The notes under the pieces were generated by a model. That model made no database searches. It had not been told where the DNA came from and saw only the letters and a list, made by a program, of their open reading frames with translations. A DNA stretch of 26,140 bases from Microcaldota archaeon. Its GTDB lineage: Archaea > Micrarchaeota > Micrarchaeia > Anstonellales > Anstonellaceae. Shown piece after piece: positions 1-6,333 of this stretch (positions are counted from its first letter, which is position 1; every line of letters begins with the position of its first letter). Position numbers and translations under genes: made by a program. The stretch lies in contig JAHFEC010000001.1 of the NCBI GenBank assembly GCA_023248665.1, positions 1 to 26,140 of the forward strand, in the 5' to 3' direction.

Positions 1-447
1 ATCCGGAAATGTGGGAACCCGGCGCTCAATTACCACGGGTTTGAGAACTTGCTCGCGCAGGGAGAATTCCAGCCACACCGTCTGGGCCGAACGGTCGGAG
101 CCATCAAAAAGCGGCCCGTGCGCCTTGAGCCTGAAAGTGGCGGAGCGCTCATCCACCTGCTCTTTGACCACGTCGAAATGGAGAAGGGGCTCGGCGCTGG
201 CAATCGCTTTCTGCACCAGACCCGGCAGGCTTTGGGCGTCTATCGAGGCCGTGAAATCCAAATCTTCGCTGAAACGATCCAGCCCGTAGAGCTTCTGCAA
301 AGCGGTGCCGCCCTTGAAAACGAACTGGGTCGAGGAGACCGAATAGAGCGAAGAGAGCAGCACGTCCTGCAGATAGCTTTTCTCGGTCTGGTAGAGATTG
401 AACCTGAGGCGCGAGGCATACCGGCCCAAATCCGTCCGATTAATCAT
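1..447 (-). CDS. AbiEii-type nucleotidyltransferase toxin (partial, 3' end outside window)
   Basis: The first 149 codons are visible and the frame runs off the left edge without a stop. Residues about 44-66 read FKGGTALQKLYGLDRFSEDL followed by DF, the GG-T and S-D-D nucleotidyltransferase signature of the AbiEii/COG2253 family. In characterised AbiE systems this protein is the toxin of a type IV toxin-antitoxin pair and transfers nucleotides to RNA targets such as tRNA; that role here is inferred from the family. Its ATG overlaps the TGA of the upstream AbiEi gene as ATGA, so translation is probably coupled. The C-terminal half of the enzyme cannot be assessed. Confidence 0.9.
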   Translation of the reverse strand, partial: MINRTDLGRYASRLRFNLYQTEKSYLQDVLLSSLYSVSSTQFVFKGGTALQKLYGLDRFSEDLDFTASIDAQSLPGLVQKAIASAEPLLHFDVVKEQVDERSATFRLKAHGPLFDGSDRSAQTVWLEFSLREQVLKPVVIERRVPTFPD

Positions 448-1142
448 TCCAACACCTCGTTTATGATTAGATTCCACCTCTTATCCACCGGCCCGCGGGC
501 GGGAGCGGATGGGTTGATGGGGTCGTTTTTGCGGTTGTGGGGCAGCTTGAAATTGTAGAAGATGCCCGCTTTCCCAAGCAGGAAACCCAGTCGCTTATTC
601 ACGATGCCCGAATCCAATCGTTCGGCGTATTCGGCCAATTTCCCCAGGTCCAAATCCGCCTGGCGCAGCGCTTGCAGAGTCTCGGACAGGGGGGCCTGCT
701 CTGGAAGATAAAGACTGTCCAAAATCGCTTTCTCGGGGTCGGCCACACGGACGCCATCAACGAGTGAGAAGCCGAAAAATGCCTCTTTCTTTAGGCAAAT
801 GAACTGGATTTTGGTGCCCGCGTAGTCCAATGGCTTGCGCGGCCTCACGACCGCCACCTGCTCGACAATCGGTATCTGGGTGGTGAGATGATGGAAGGAG
901 AGGGCGGAAAGAAAGGAGAGATAGGAGGGATGGGCGATGCTCGACGCGACCGCGTGCAAATCCGTATCGGACAGGGCGTATTTCCCGCGTTCGATATGGC
1001 GGATGCGGCCGGTTTTTTTGAGGCGGGCCAGATAGAGCTTGCAGTAGGGGGTTGGCTTTTGGATGACGCGCGCCGCATCGGCCAGTATGAAGACACCTGC
1101 ATCCATTCGGCGCAGGGTTTGCTCGAACTGTTCGGCGTTCAT
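444..1142 (-). CDS. AbiEi-type antitoxin / transcriptional regulator
   Basis: A protein of 232 residues with an N-terminal winged-helix region, roughly residues 1-60 (LYLARLKKTGRIRHIERGKY). A typical AbiEi C-terminal domain follows, with FHHLTTQIP and DPEKAILDSLYLPEQAP blocks. AbiEi proteins are antitoxins that bind inverted repeats and repress their own operon. I chose the ATG at 1142 over a TTG two codons earlier because a TATA box centred near 1167 puts the transcription start at about 1142, giving a leaderless mRNA. The gene overlaps the AbiEii toxin gene by 4 nt. A perfect inverted repeat just upstream of the TATA box is a plausible operator. Confidence 0.88.
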   Translation of the reverse strand: MNAEQFEQTLRRMDAGVFILADAARVIQKPTPYCKLYLARLKKTGRIRHIERGKYALSDTDLHAVASSIAHPSYLSFLSALSFHHLTTQIPIVEQVAVVRPRKPLDYAGTKIQFICLKKEAFFGFSLVDGVRVADPEKAILDSLYLPEQAPLSETLQALRQADLDLGKLAEYAERLDSGIVNKRLGFLLGKAGIFYNFKLPHNRKNDPINPSAPARGPVDKRWNLIINEVLE

Positions 1143-1162
1143 ATCCAATATTTAAACATTCA

Positions 1163-1172
1163 TATATTTAAA
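1163..1172 (-). promoter_or_regulatory. TATA box of the abiE operon
   Basis: On the minus strand this reads TTTAAATATA, centred 25 nt before the AbiEi ATG at 1142. This is the spacing expected for a leaderless archaeal transcript. Confidence 0.6.
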
Positions 1173-1185
1173 GATATCTTATTTG

Positions 1186-1210
1186 ATAACTTTTAGCATA
1201 TAAAAGTTAT
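1186..1210. promoter_or_regulatory. Perfect 10-bp inverted repeat, candidate AbiEi operator
   Basis: The arms ATAACTTTTA (1186-1195) and TAAAAGTTAT (1201-1210) are separated by 5 nt. The repeat lies directly upstream of the abiE TATA box and abuts the stop codon of the aIF5B fragment. AbiEi family proteins are known to bind inverted repeats ahead of their own operon, so an operator is the likeliest role. A small terminator or partition structure for the neighbouring gene is the alternative. Confidence 0.5.
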
Positions 1211-1936
1211 TTATATAACGCTCGCGCCCGCCACCCGCTGTATTTCATCCAGCAAAACCAGCTCTTTCTCGGTCAGCAACCCGGGCGAGCCCTTCAATCT
1301 TTCGGCCTGCGGTTTCGAAATATAGACATAGAGCTGCTCGCCGGCCTTGAAGGTCTTGCCGCAATAGGGCTCGTCCATGGAAATGGCGGCCTGCTCTTTC
1401 TCCGAAAGAAGCTGCAAAGACCCCTTCTTGTCCTGGATGGCTTTCACCACCCCGATCATTTCCCCGGAAGAATTCATCAGCCGCGCGCCGGGCCGAAGCC
1501 TTCCCGCAACCACTTCCACGCCAAAAATGGCGGGCTTGCACAAACGGAAGAAACAGTTGGGCAGAGCAATGATTTTGGCCGGCAGGGCCAGCTCGGAGAG
1601 CACCGCGCTCTGGTCGCGCTCTTTCTCCTCTTTCAGCCAGCTCAGATAATCTTCCAGCACGCGGTAGATGACCTCGGACTGGAAAATCTTGACCGAGCCG
1701 CGCCGGGCCTCCTCCAGCGCCTCGGGAAGCAGGGGCACGCTGAACGCCAGCACCACGCCCAGATACTTGTTCTGCATCGCGGCGGCGCGGGCGGAGATGA
1801 CGTCCTTCTTGCCCACCGGCCCCACGTCGATGGAGCGGGCCGGGATTTGGGCATTTGAGAGCAGGCGCATAAAAGCTTCGGCTGAACCCAACGTATCGGC
1901 CTTCACCACCACCCCCACGAGCGTGTCGCTCTGCAC
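1211..1936 (-). pseudogene. aIF5B (translation initiation factor) C-terminal fragment, domains III-IV only
   Basis: The 241 codons begin at a GTG and match the C-terminal third of archaeal aIF5B. GVVVKADTLGSAEAF is the start of domain III. It is followed by VISARAAAMQNKYLGVVLAF, the VKIFQSEVIYRVLEDY helix and a domain IV barrel (FGVEVVAGRLRPGARLM, AISMDEPYCGKTF). The GTPase domain and domain II, normally about 350 residues, are absent. The frame stays open upstream to a stop at 2018-2020, but reads low-complexity GGGGA rather than domain II. The remaining frame has no internal stop, so either truncation is recent or the fragment is still made as a separate subunit. It sits between the abiE and vapBC modules, which suggests rearrangement. 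An intact copy must exist elsewhere if this is a remnant. The homology is secure; the pseudogene status is inferred. Confidence 0.75.
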
Positions 1937-1984
1937 CAGGATGGACTTGATTCGGAACCGCAGAGGGGCGCCCCCGCCCCCCGT

Positions 1985-2006
1985 CTCATTTCGTCTCGGC
2001 CCGCCA
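1985..2006. repeat. Left copy of a 22-bp direct repeat flanking vapBC
   Basis: Twenty of 22 bases match 2678-2699. On the minus strand it spells WRAETK-stop, nearly identical to the WRAETE-stop that ends the gene at 2679-3149. It may therefore be a copied 3' end of that gene. Confidence 0.55.
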
Positions 2007-2017
2007 TCTGCCGAAAG

Positions 2018-2027
2018 TTATATAAAT
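2018..2027 (+). promoter_or_regulatory. TATA box of the vapBC operon
   Basis: TTATATAAAT is centred about 28 nt before the vapB ATG at 2050. The short A+T-rich leader has no Shine-Dalgarno sequence, so transcription is probably leaderless or nearly so. Confidence 0.6.
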
Positions 2028-2049
2028 TTCTACACATACATATACACAT

Positions 2050-2274
2050 ATGAGCAGCATCAACATTTCCCTGAACGCGGACGCCTACGCGCGCCTCGTC
2101 CGCCTCAAGCGCAAGAGCGAAAGTTTTTCCCAAGCCGTCGTCCGGTTGGCCGGCGAGAAAGACATCCGGCGTTGCTACGGCCTTCTCAAGGACGAGGATG
2201 ACGGCGCGTGGGATGCGGTTGCGGCGGAAGTGGCGCGCGTCCGGCGCCTTCCGTTGCGGGGGCGTTTGCGATGA
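2050..2274 (+). CDS. vapB: VapB-type antitoxin (DUF217-like)
   Basis: A 74-residue protein with a short N-terminal strand (INISLNADAYARLVRLK) and the SFSQAVVRLAGE segment typical of archaeal VapB antitoxins of the DUF217/UPF0330 kind. The C-terminal tail is charged and would be expected to wrap around the toxin. Its stop overlaps the start of the PIN-domain toxin as ATGA. VapB proteins neutralise VapC and, as a complex, repress their own promoter. The family call rests on sequence pattern and context. Confidence 0.82.
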   Translation: MSSINISLNADAYARLVRLKRKSESFSQAVVRLAGEKDIRRCYGLLKDEDDGAWDAVAAEVARVRRLPLRGRLR

Positions 2275-2675
2275 ATGCCTTGCTGGACAGTTCCGTGCTC
2301 ATCGACCTGTTGCGCGGCCATATCGGAGCCGAGGCCGAGATTGAGAAACTCCGCCTGAACGGAGCCGTTTTTTATACCTCCACCCTCAACCTCTACGAAG
2401 TGCTTTGCGGCCTGACGCTCGTCTCAAAGCGCCATCCGAACCGGATGAATGCCTTCGAGACCATGGTTTCCAGCATTCATGTGCTGGACTTCAATCCGTC
2501 TTGCGCCAAGAAATCGGCCCAGATATTCGCGCAGTTGAGGGCGGCCGGAAAACCGGCCGATGGGCTCGATTATCTTGTCGCCGGAACCGCGCTATCTTCC
2601 GGTATCGACGTGATCGTGAGCGCGAACAAGAAGCATTTCGAGCATATCGACGGCCTGAAAGTCATCGGCTATTGA
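2271..2675 (+). CDS. vapC: VapC-type PIN-domain ribonuclease toxin
   Basis: A 134-residue PIN domain. The start is the ATG at 2271, overlapping the antitoxin stop; the longer upstream reading frame is only the antitoxin region in another phase. Acidic metal-binding positions are visible: D6 in MNALLDSSVLID, E43 in NLYEVLCG and D100 in DGLDYLVAGTAL. The usual fourth region reads SANKKHFEHI, which is common in VapC proteins that have His in place of Asp. VapC toxins cleave tRNA or rRNA to stall growth; the target here cannot be predicted. The operon is flanked by a 22-bp imperfect direct repeat. Confidence 0.9.
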   Translation: MNALLDSSVLIDLLRGHIGAEAEIEKLRLNGAVFYTSTLNLYEVLCGLTLVSKRHPNRMNAFETMVSSIHVLDFNPSCAKKSAQIFAQLRAAGKPADGLDYLVAGTALSSGIDVIVSANKKHFEHIDGLKVIGY

Positions 2676-2677
2676 GC

Positions 2678-2699
2678 CTCATTCCGTTTCGGCCCGCCA
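2678..2699. repeat. Right copy of the 22-bp direct repeat flanking vapBC
   Basis: This copy includes the stop codon and last six codons (WRAETE) of the LAGLIDADG-like gene on the minus strand. It pairs with 1985-2006 at a fixed offset of 693 bp with two mismatches. Confidence 0.55.
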
Positions 2700-3149
2700 C
2701 CCTTTGATGAATTTCAAGAACTGGTCGACCGGCAGCACATACGCCCGTTTCTCCTTCCACACGACGCGATACCCCAGCCGGAGCAGCACCATCTCGTCCC
2801 GCTTGTCGCAGTGCGACAGCACCACCTGCCCGTCTTCCATCTTTCCGACCGAGTCAAACAGGCCGGCCAAAAATGCGGCCGCGTAATCATTGGCATGGCA
2901 GAACGCCTCGTCCTCGCGTTTGAGCGTATTCTCGAAGAAAAGTCGGTAGGCCGTGTGGTAGAAATACGCGCGGTCCCCACTCAGCTGGATCTTGTCCGCA
3001 TCCGCCAGGCCGGCCTTGACCACGCGCGACACGAACACCTCGACGAACTCCGGCGTCCCCCGAACCCCGATGCCCTCCTTGGTGCGCACCCATTTCCACG
3101 CCCCGATGAGGTAGGATAGGGCCGGGTCGAGTTTTATCTTCATGTCCAT
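2679..3149 (-). CDS. Stand-alone LAGLIDADG-like fold protein, probably non-catalytic
   Basis: A 156-residue protein with two LAGLIDADG-like helices. The first is near residues 12-20 (SYLIGAWKW) and the second at 94-102 (LAGLFDSVG). Each is followed by a strand-rich half (AYFYHTAYRLFFEN; VVLSHCDKRDEMVLLRLGY). In homing endonucleases the acidic residue at position 8 of the motif binds the catalytic metal. Here that position is Val in the second motif and non-acidic in the first, so cleavage activity is unlikely. DNA or RNA binding, as in maturase-like or WhiA-like relatives, is more plausible. The family assignment is from motif reading alone. The gene is transcribed convergently with vapBC, with a gap of only 3 nt. 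Confidence 0.6.
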   Translation of the reverse strand: MDMKIKLDPALSYLIGAWKWVRTKEGIGVRGTPEFVEVFVSRVVKAGLADADKIQLSGDRAYFYHTAYRLFFENTLKREDEAFCHANDYAAAFLAGLFDSVGKMEDGQVVLSHCDKRDEMVLLRLGYRVVWKEKRAYVLPVDQFLKFIKGWRAETE

Positions 3150-3165
3150 TATTTGCGGGCCGGGG

Positions 3166-3176
3166 CTTTTTTAACC
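3166..3176 (+). promoter_or_regulatory. TATA-like element for the gene at 3197
   Basis: CTTTTTTAACC is centred about 26 nt upstream of the ATG at 3197, consistent with a leaderless message. It lies in the short divergent gap with the LAGLIDADG-like gene. Confidence 0.45.
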
Positions 3177-3196
3177 TCCGGTGCGTGCTTCTGCGC

Positions 3197-4087
3197 ATGG
3201 CCGAGGAATCCCGCAAAGAGTCCAAGCCGATCCTGCCGCCTGCGCCGGCGAAGAACGTGGTGCTCGAGGCCCTCATGGCCAAGGACGGCGACGAGCCGAA
3301 AAAGGAGGAGGCGCGCAAGGCCTTGGCCCTGTCTGCCGACATGAAAAACGAGAGCCCGAAAAAATCGGCAGCCCTGCCGTCCGCGCTCCATCTGCCGGCC
3401 GCCTCGGAGGCCGCCGCGCACAAGAAATCTCTGGCCTCCCCCGTCCAGAAGCCGGCCGTTCCCCTGCAAAAATCCAATCCGCCTGCCGTCCATCTGAAGC
3501 CGCCGGCCATGCCGTTGCTCAAGCACCCGTTCCCCCCTTCCACCCGGGGTGGGCAATCCTCCATTCCCGAGATGCTCCTGTGGCTGGACAGCTATGACGA
3601 CATCTTCTCCGACTTCGACCCGCGCAATTACGAGTACCGCGAGCTTTCCGAGGACTTCCTCAAGGAGCTGAGCCGGCGCTACAAGGAGACGCCCAAGGGG
3701 GGCTTCGAGGTGCACCTTCTCATTCCCGCGCACCTGCGGCAGGCGCACCTCGAGGCGCGCATCAAGAAGAGGCTCAGGCATTATTTCGCCCGCGAGCTGG
3801 CCGGCGTGGAGCGGCAATTGCGAAAGAAGCGCGAGACCGGCGTCAAGTTCATCGCCGCCGGGCTCCTCGTGCTCTCGGCCCAGACCTGGCTGCTCTTCTC
3901 CTACCCCGACCGCTTCCTGCCCGAACTCATCGGCGTGCTGCTCGTGCCGGCCGGCTGGTTCGCCACTTGGACCGGCATCGAGCGGATGGTCGTGGAGCCG
4001 GAGAACCTCGTCTCCCTGCGCGAGTTCTACAAAAAATTCTTCAGGTGCGAATACGTGTTTTTGGCGGACGAGAGCCCCAAGAGATGA
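3197..4087 (+). CDS. Conserved membrane protein with YDDIFSDFD motif, function unknown
   Basis: A 296-residue protein. Residues 1 to about 115 are low-complexity and rich in Ala, Pro, Lys and Ser, probably disordered and cytoplasmic. Next comes a conserved-looking block, SYDDIFSDFDPRNYEYRELS, then a helical segment with HLRQAHLEARIKKRLRHYF. Two hydrophobic helices follow (FIAAGLLVLSAQTWLLFSY and LIGVLLVPAGWFATWTG) and a short hydrophilic tail. I recognise the SYDDIFSDFD pattern as recurring in proteins of unknown function but cannot name a family. The ATG at 3197 is preferred over a GTG at 3185 because the TATA-like element at 3166-3176 places the transcript start at about 3197. Confidence 0.7.
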   Translation: MAEESRKESKPILPPAPAKNVVLEALMAKDGDEPKKEEARKALALSADMKNESPKKSAALPSALHLPAASEAAAHKKSLASPVQKPAVPLQKSNPPAVHLKPPAMPLLKHPFPPSTRGGQSSIPEMLLWLDSYDDIFSDFDPRNYEYRELSEDFLKELSRRYKETPKGGFEVHLLIPAHLRQAHLEARIKKRLRHYFARELAGVERQLRKKRETGVKFIAAGLLVLSAQTWLLFSYPDRFLPELIGVLLVPAGWFATWTGIERMVVEPENLVSLREFYKKFFRCEYVFLADESPKR

Positions 4088-4130
4088 TGATAGAGCGCTC
4101 GCGCAGGAATCCGGCCGCTCCTGCCTCTTC

Positions 4131-5120
4131 CTATCCGTCTTGTTTCGTCCCCATCGCACTCATCAGCTGCGTCTCGTCTTGGCTGCGCGTGATCTTTTCG
4201 CGCACGCGCGCCGAATCCCGAAAGCCGCACGCCAGTTGCAGGGCCAGTCCCTTGGCCGCATTGAACGGGATGTCATATTCGCGCGACAATCGGCCGTACT
4301 CCCCCAAGAACCCGACTTTTTCTTCCCACCCCGTCTCCTTCCATTTTCCATCCGCCAGATATTCTCTTGCATGCCGGAAGAAGAGCGGATCGGCCAGCAC
4401 GGCCCGGCCCGCCATCACGCCCGCGCAGCCGGACACCTCGCAGATCCTTTTCACGTCCGGCGGCGCGCACACGTCGCCGTTCCCGAACACGGGCACCGAG
4501 ACGGCCCGCACCACCTCGCCGATGGCTTCCCAATCCGCTTTCCCGCCGAACTTCTGCCTCGCGGTGCGCCCGTGCACCGCCAGCGCCTGCACGCCTGCCG
4601 CTTCCAGCGCGCGGGCCATCTCGACGTTCTTGCCGTCTTTGTCGCCCAGCCTCATCTTCACCGTCACGGGCAGCGGGGAATATTTCGCCGCCGCCTCGAC
4701 GATTTTCGTGGCGTTCTTAGGCCTCTCCAAAAGCCGCGAGCCCGCGCCGGTCTTCACCACCTTCTTGGCGGGGCAGCCGAAATTCAAGTCGATGAGCCGG
4801 GCCCCGCATTCCCCGCTCTCCACATTTTCCCCGATGATCCTCACCGCCGCCGAGATGTCCGCGGGGTTCGCGCCGAACAGCTGGATGGCGCTGATGCCGC
4901 CCTCCCCGACGCGGATGATCTGGGCGGTCTTGGTGATCCGCCCGCCCTTCGAGAATCCGATCCCCTGCCGGGCGATGGCCGTGGCGGAGATCAATTCCGT
5001 ATAGACAATGTCCGCGCCGTTCCTGGCGATCAGCTCGCGGTAGGCCACGTCGGTGTAGCCGGCCATCGGGGCCAGCGCCAGCGCGGGTTCGCTCCGGATG
5101 GTGACGTTCCCGATTCTCAT
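4131..5120 (-). CDS. dus: tRNA-dihydrouridine synthase (Dus family)
   Basis: A 329-residue FMN-dependent TIM-barrel enzyme that reduces uridine to dihydrouridine in tRNA D-loops. The N-terminal ALAPMAGYTDVAYREL is the family FMN-binding start. LIDLNFGCPAKKV contains the catalytic Cys at residue 116. VKMRLG, LAVHGRTARQKFGGKADW and VPVFGNGDV are the usual barrel motifs. The C-terminal helical domain (NAAKGLALQLACGFRDSARVREKI) is present. The length is normal. A TATA-like ATTAATAAG about 33-42 nt ahead of the ATG on the minus strand fits a short leader. No partner gene is adjacent; tRNA-Pro and tRNA-Ala nearby are possible substrates. Confidence 0.93.
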   Translation of the reverse strand: MRIGNVTIRSEPALALAPMAGYTDVAYRELIARNGADIVYTELISATAIARQGIGFSKGGRITKTAQIIRVGEGGISAIQLFGANPADISAAVRIIGENVESGECGARLIDLNFGCPAKKVVKTGAGSRLLERPKNATKIVEAAAKYSPLPVTVKMRLGDKDGKNVEMARALEAAGVQALAVHGRTARQKFGGKADWEAIGEVVRAVSVPVFGNGDVCAPPDVKRICEVSGCAGVMAGRAVLADPLFFRHAREYLADGKWKETGWEEKVGFLGEYGRLSREYDIPFNAAKGLALQLACGFRDSARVREKITRSQDETQLMSAMGTKQDG

Positions 5121-5228
5121 GCGATGACCCGTATGTGCGCAAGACCCGTAGCGCTTATTAATTTCACGATGCGCGTATTGTTTTCAATATCCATTCGGAT
5201 TCATGATATTAATTAATGGGGGGTTTGG

Positions 5229-5891
5229 ATGAATAAGGCATTCTCGGTCGCCATCCTGTTTACGTTGTCGCTCTTCCTCTTGTTCGGCTGCGCGAGCCCG
5301 CTGGCGGGTGCCGCTGCGGGCGCGAATCAATCCGGCTCAAATGCAGCCAGCCAGTCCGCGCCGAACGCCAACCCATCCGCGCCCGGCGCCGGCGCGAGCC
5401 CGTCCGCCCCCAACGCATCCATTTCCAATCCAACCGGAGGTATTTCCATGGCCAAAAATCCAGTCGTCGTATTCGAGACCAACAAGGGCGTGTTCAAAGC
5501 CGAGATATTCGTCAACGAGGCGCCGATCACGGGCAACAATTTCATGAAGCTCGTGCGCGCCGGCTTCTATGAAAACCTGACCTTCCACCGCGTGGAGCCT
5601 GATTTCGTGGTGCAGGGCGGCGACCCCAAGGGCGACGGCACCGGCGGCTCGGGCCAGAACATCCCGCTTGAAATAAAGCCCAACCTCAAGCACGTGTACG
5701 GAAGCCTCGGCATGGCCCGCGCGAACGACCCCAACTCGGCATCCTCGCAATTCTACGTCGTCACCGGCCCGGCCTCGTTCCTCGACGGCCAGTATGCCGT
5801 GTTCGGGAAAGTCCTCGGCACCGGCATGGACGTGGTGACCCGCATACGCGTCGGCGACCGGATGACCAAGGTGTACGAGGAGAAATCGTAA
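5229..5891 (+). CDS. Lipoprotein peptidyl-prolyl isomerase (cyclophilin)
   Basis: A 220-residue protein. It starts with a signal peptide ending in a lipobox-like LLFG-C21, followed by a Ser/Asn/Pro/Ala linker (about residues 22-73) and a compact cyclophilin domain. VFETNKGVFKAEIF, FYENLTFHRVEPDFVVQGGD, GSLGMARANDPNSASSQFYV and FLDGQYAVFGKV carry the active-site Arg in FHR, the Gln in QGGD and the Phe in QFYV. Cyclophilins catalyse proline isomerisation during protein folding; the full-length form would sit on the outer face of the membrane. An in-frame ATG at 5448 is preceded by a perfect GGAGGT six bases upstream, so a second cytosolic form may be made. Confidence 0.9.
   Translation: MNKAFSVAILFTLSLFLLFGCASPLAGAAAGANQSGSNAASQSAPNANPSAPGAGASPSAPNASISNPTGGISMAKNPVVVFETNKGVFKAEIFVNEAPITGNNFMKLVRAGFYENLTFHRVEPDFVVQGGDPKGDGTGGSGQNIPLEIKPNLKHVYGSLGMARANDPNSASSQFYVVTGPASFLDGQYAVFGKVLGTGMDVVTRIRVGDRMTKVYEEKS
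5436..5450 (+). promoter_or_regulatory. Internal Shine-Dalgarno and ATG within the cyclophilin gene
   Basis: GGAGGT (5436-5441), a six-base spacer and an in-frame ATG (5448-5450) at codon 74, which is exactly where the linker ends and the catalytic domain begins. This would yield a 147-residue cyclophilin without the signal peptide. Confidence 0.5.
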
Positions 5892-5934
5892 GGCGCATCG
5901 GGTTAAAAACTTCTTTTCCCCTATTTTTCCTGCC

Positions 5935-6007
5935 GGGGGAATGAGCTAACCTGGTATGCTGCCAGGTTTGGGACCTGGTTGTCCGAGTTCAAATCTCGGT
6001 TCCCCCA
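5935..6007 (+). tRNA. tRNA-Pro (anticodon TGG)
   Basis: A complete cloverleaf can be drawn. The acceptor stem GGGGGAA (5935-5941) pairs with TTCCCCC (6000-6006), followed by discriminator A at 6007. The anticodon stem CCAGG/CCTGG (5962-5966 and 5974-5978) encloses loop TTTGGGA with anticodon TGG at 5969-5971. The T arm is CCGAG-TTCAAAT-CTCGG. No intron and no encoded CCA are seen. A pyrimidine tract (CTTTTTCTTTTCTT, 6012-6025) follows and could terminate the transcript. Confidence 0.96.
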
Positions 6008-6011
6008 AGGA

Positions 6012-6263
6012 CTTTTTCTTTTCTTGTCTGCGGGCAAGAAAAGAAAACCTCCACTAAAAGAAAAGAAACATTTTGTCTGCGGGCAAGAAAAGAAAAACCT
6101 CCCGAAAGTGCAAAGCACTTCTGGGCGCCATCGGCCCACGGGCCGATGCGTGTCACTAAAAGAAAAGAATCGTCAGGAAAGAAAAACCTGCGGCAACGCC
6201 AAAGCGTTGCGGTGCAGCCGGCCACCGAAAACGTGGTTGTCGGTAAGTCGGCCGAAGCCGACT
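6012..6263. terminator. Tandem hairpin and T/C-tract region between convergent tRNA-Pro and the gene at 6334
   Basis: This stretch has no coding sequence but several perfect stem-loops. They are a 13-bp inverted repeat TTTTCTTTTCTTG/CAAGAAAAGAAAA (6014-6026, 6035-6047), AAGTGC/GCACTT (6106-6120), CATCGGCCC/GGGCCGATG (6129-6148), GCAACGC/GCGTTGC (6193-6210) and AGTCGGC/GCCGACT (6246-6263). Read on the minus strand, the hairpins at 6106 and 6193 are each followed by AGGTTTTTCTTT. That is the hairpin-plus-T-tract layout of intrinsic terminators serving the minus-strand gene. A 29-30 bp segment beginning TTGTCTGCGGGCAAG is directly repeated at 6024 and 6073. Bidirectional termination is the simplest reading. 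Confidence 0.55.
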
Positions 6264-6333
6264 GTAAAGCCGACTCGCACCTCGAAAAGAAAGTAAAAAA
6301 GAAAGCGATTAAGAATCGGTTTTCGGCTTTTCC

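Noticed and set aside
3149..4159. Minus-strand frame opposite the YDDIFSDFD protein
   Set aside because: The plus-strand frame has a promoter at leaderless distance, plausible membrane helices and a sensible composition. The opposite frame has none of these.
5935..6007. Intron in tRNA-Pro
   Set aside because: The anticodon stem and loop are contiguous with a seven-base loop, so there is no room for an intron.
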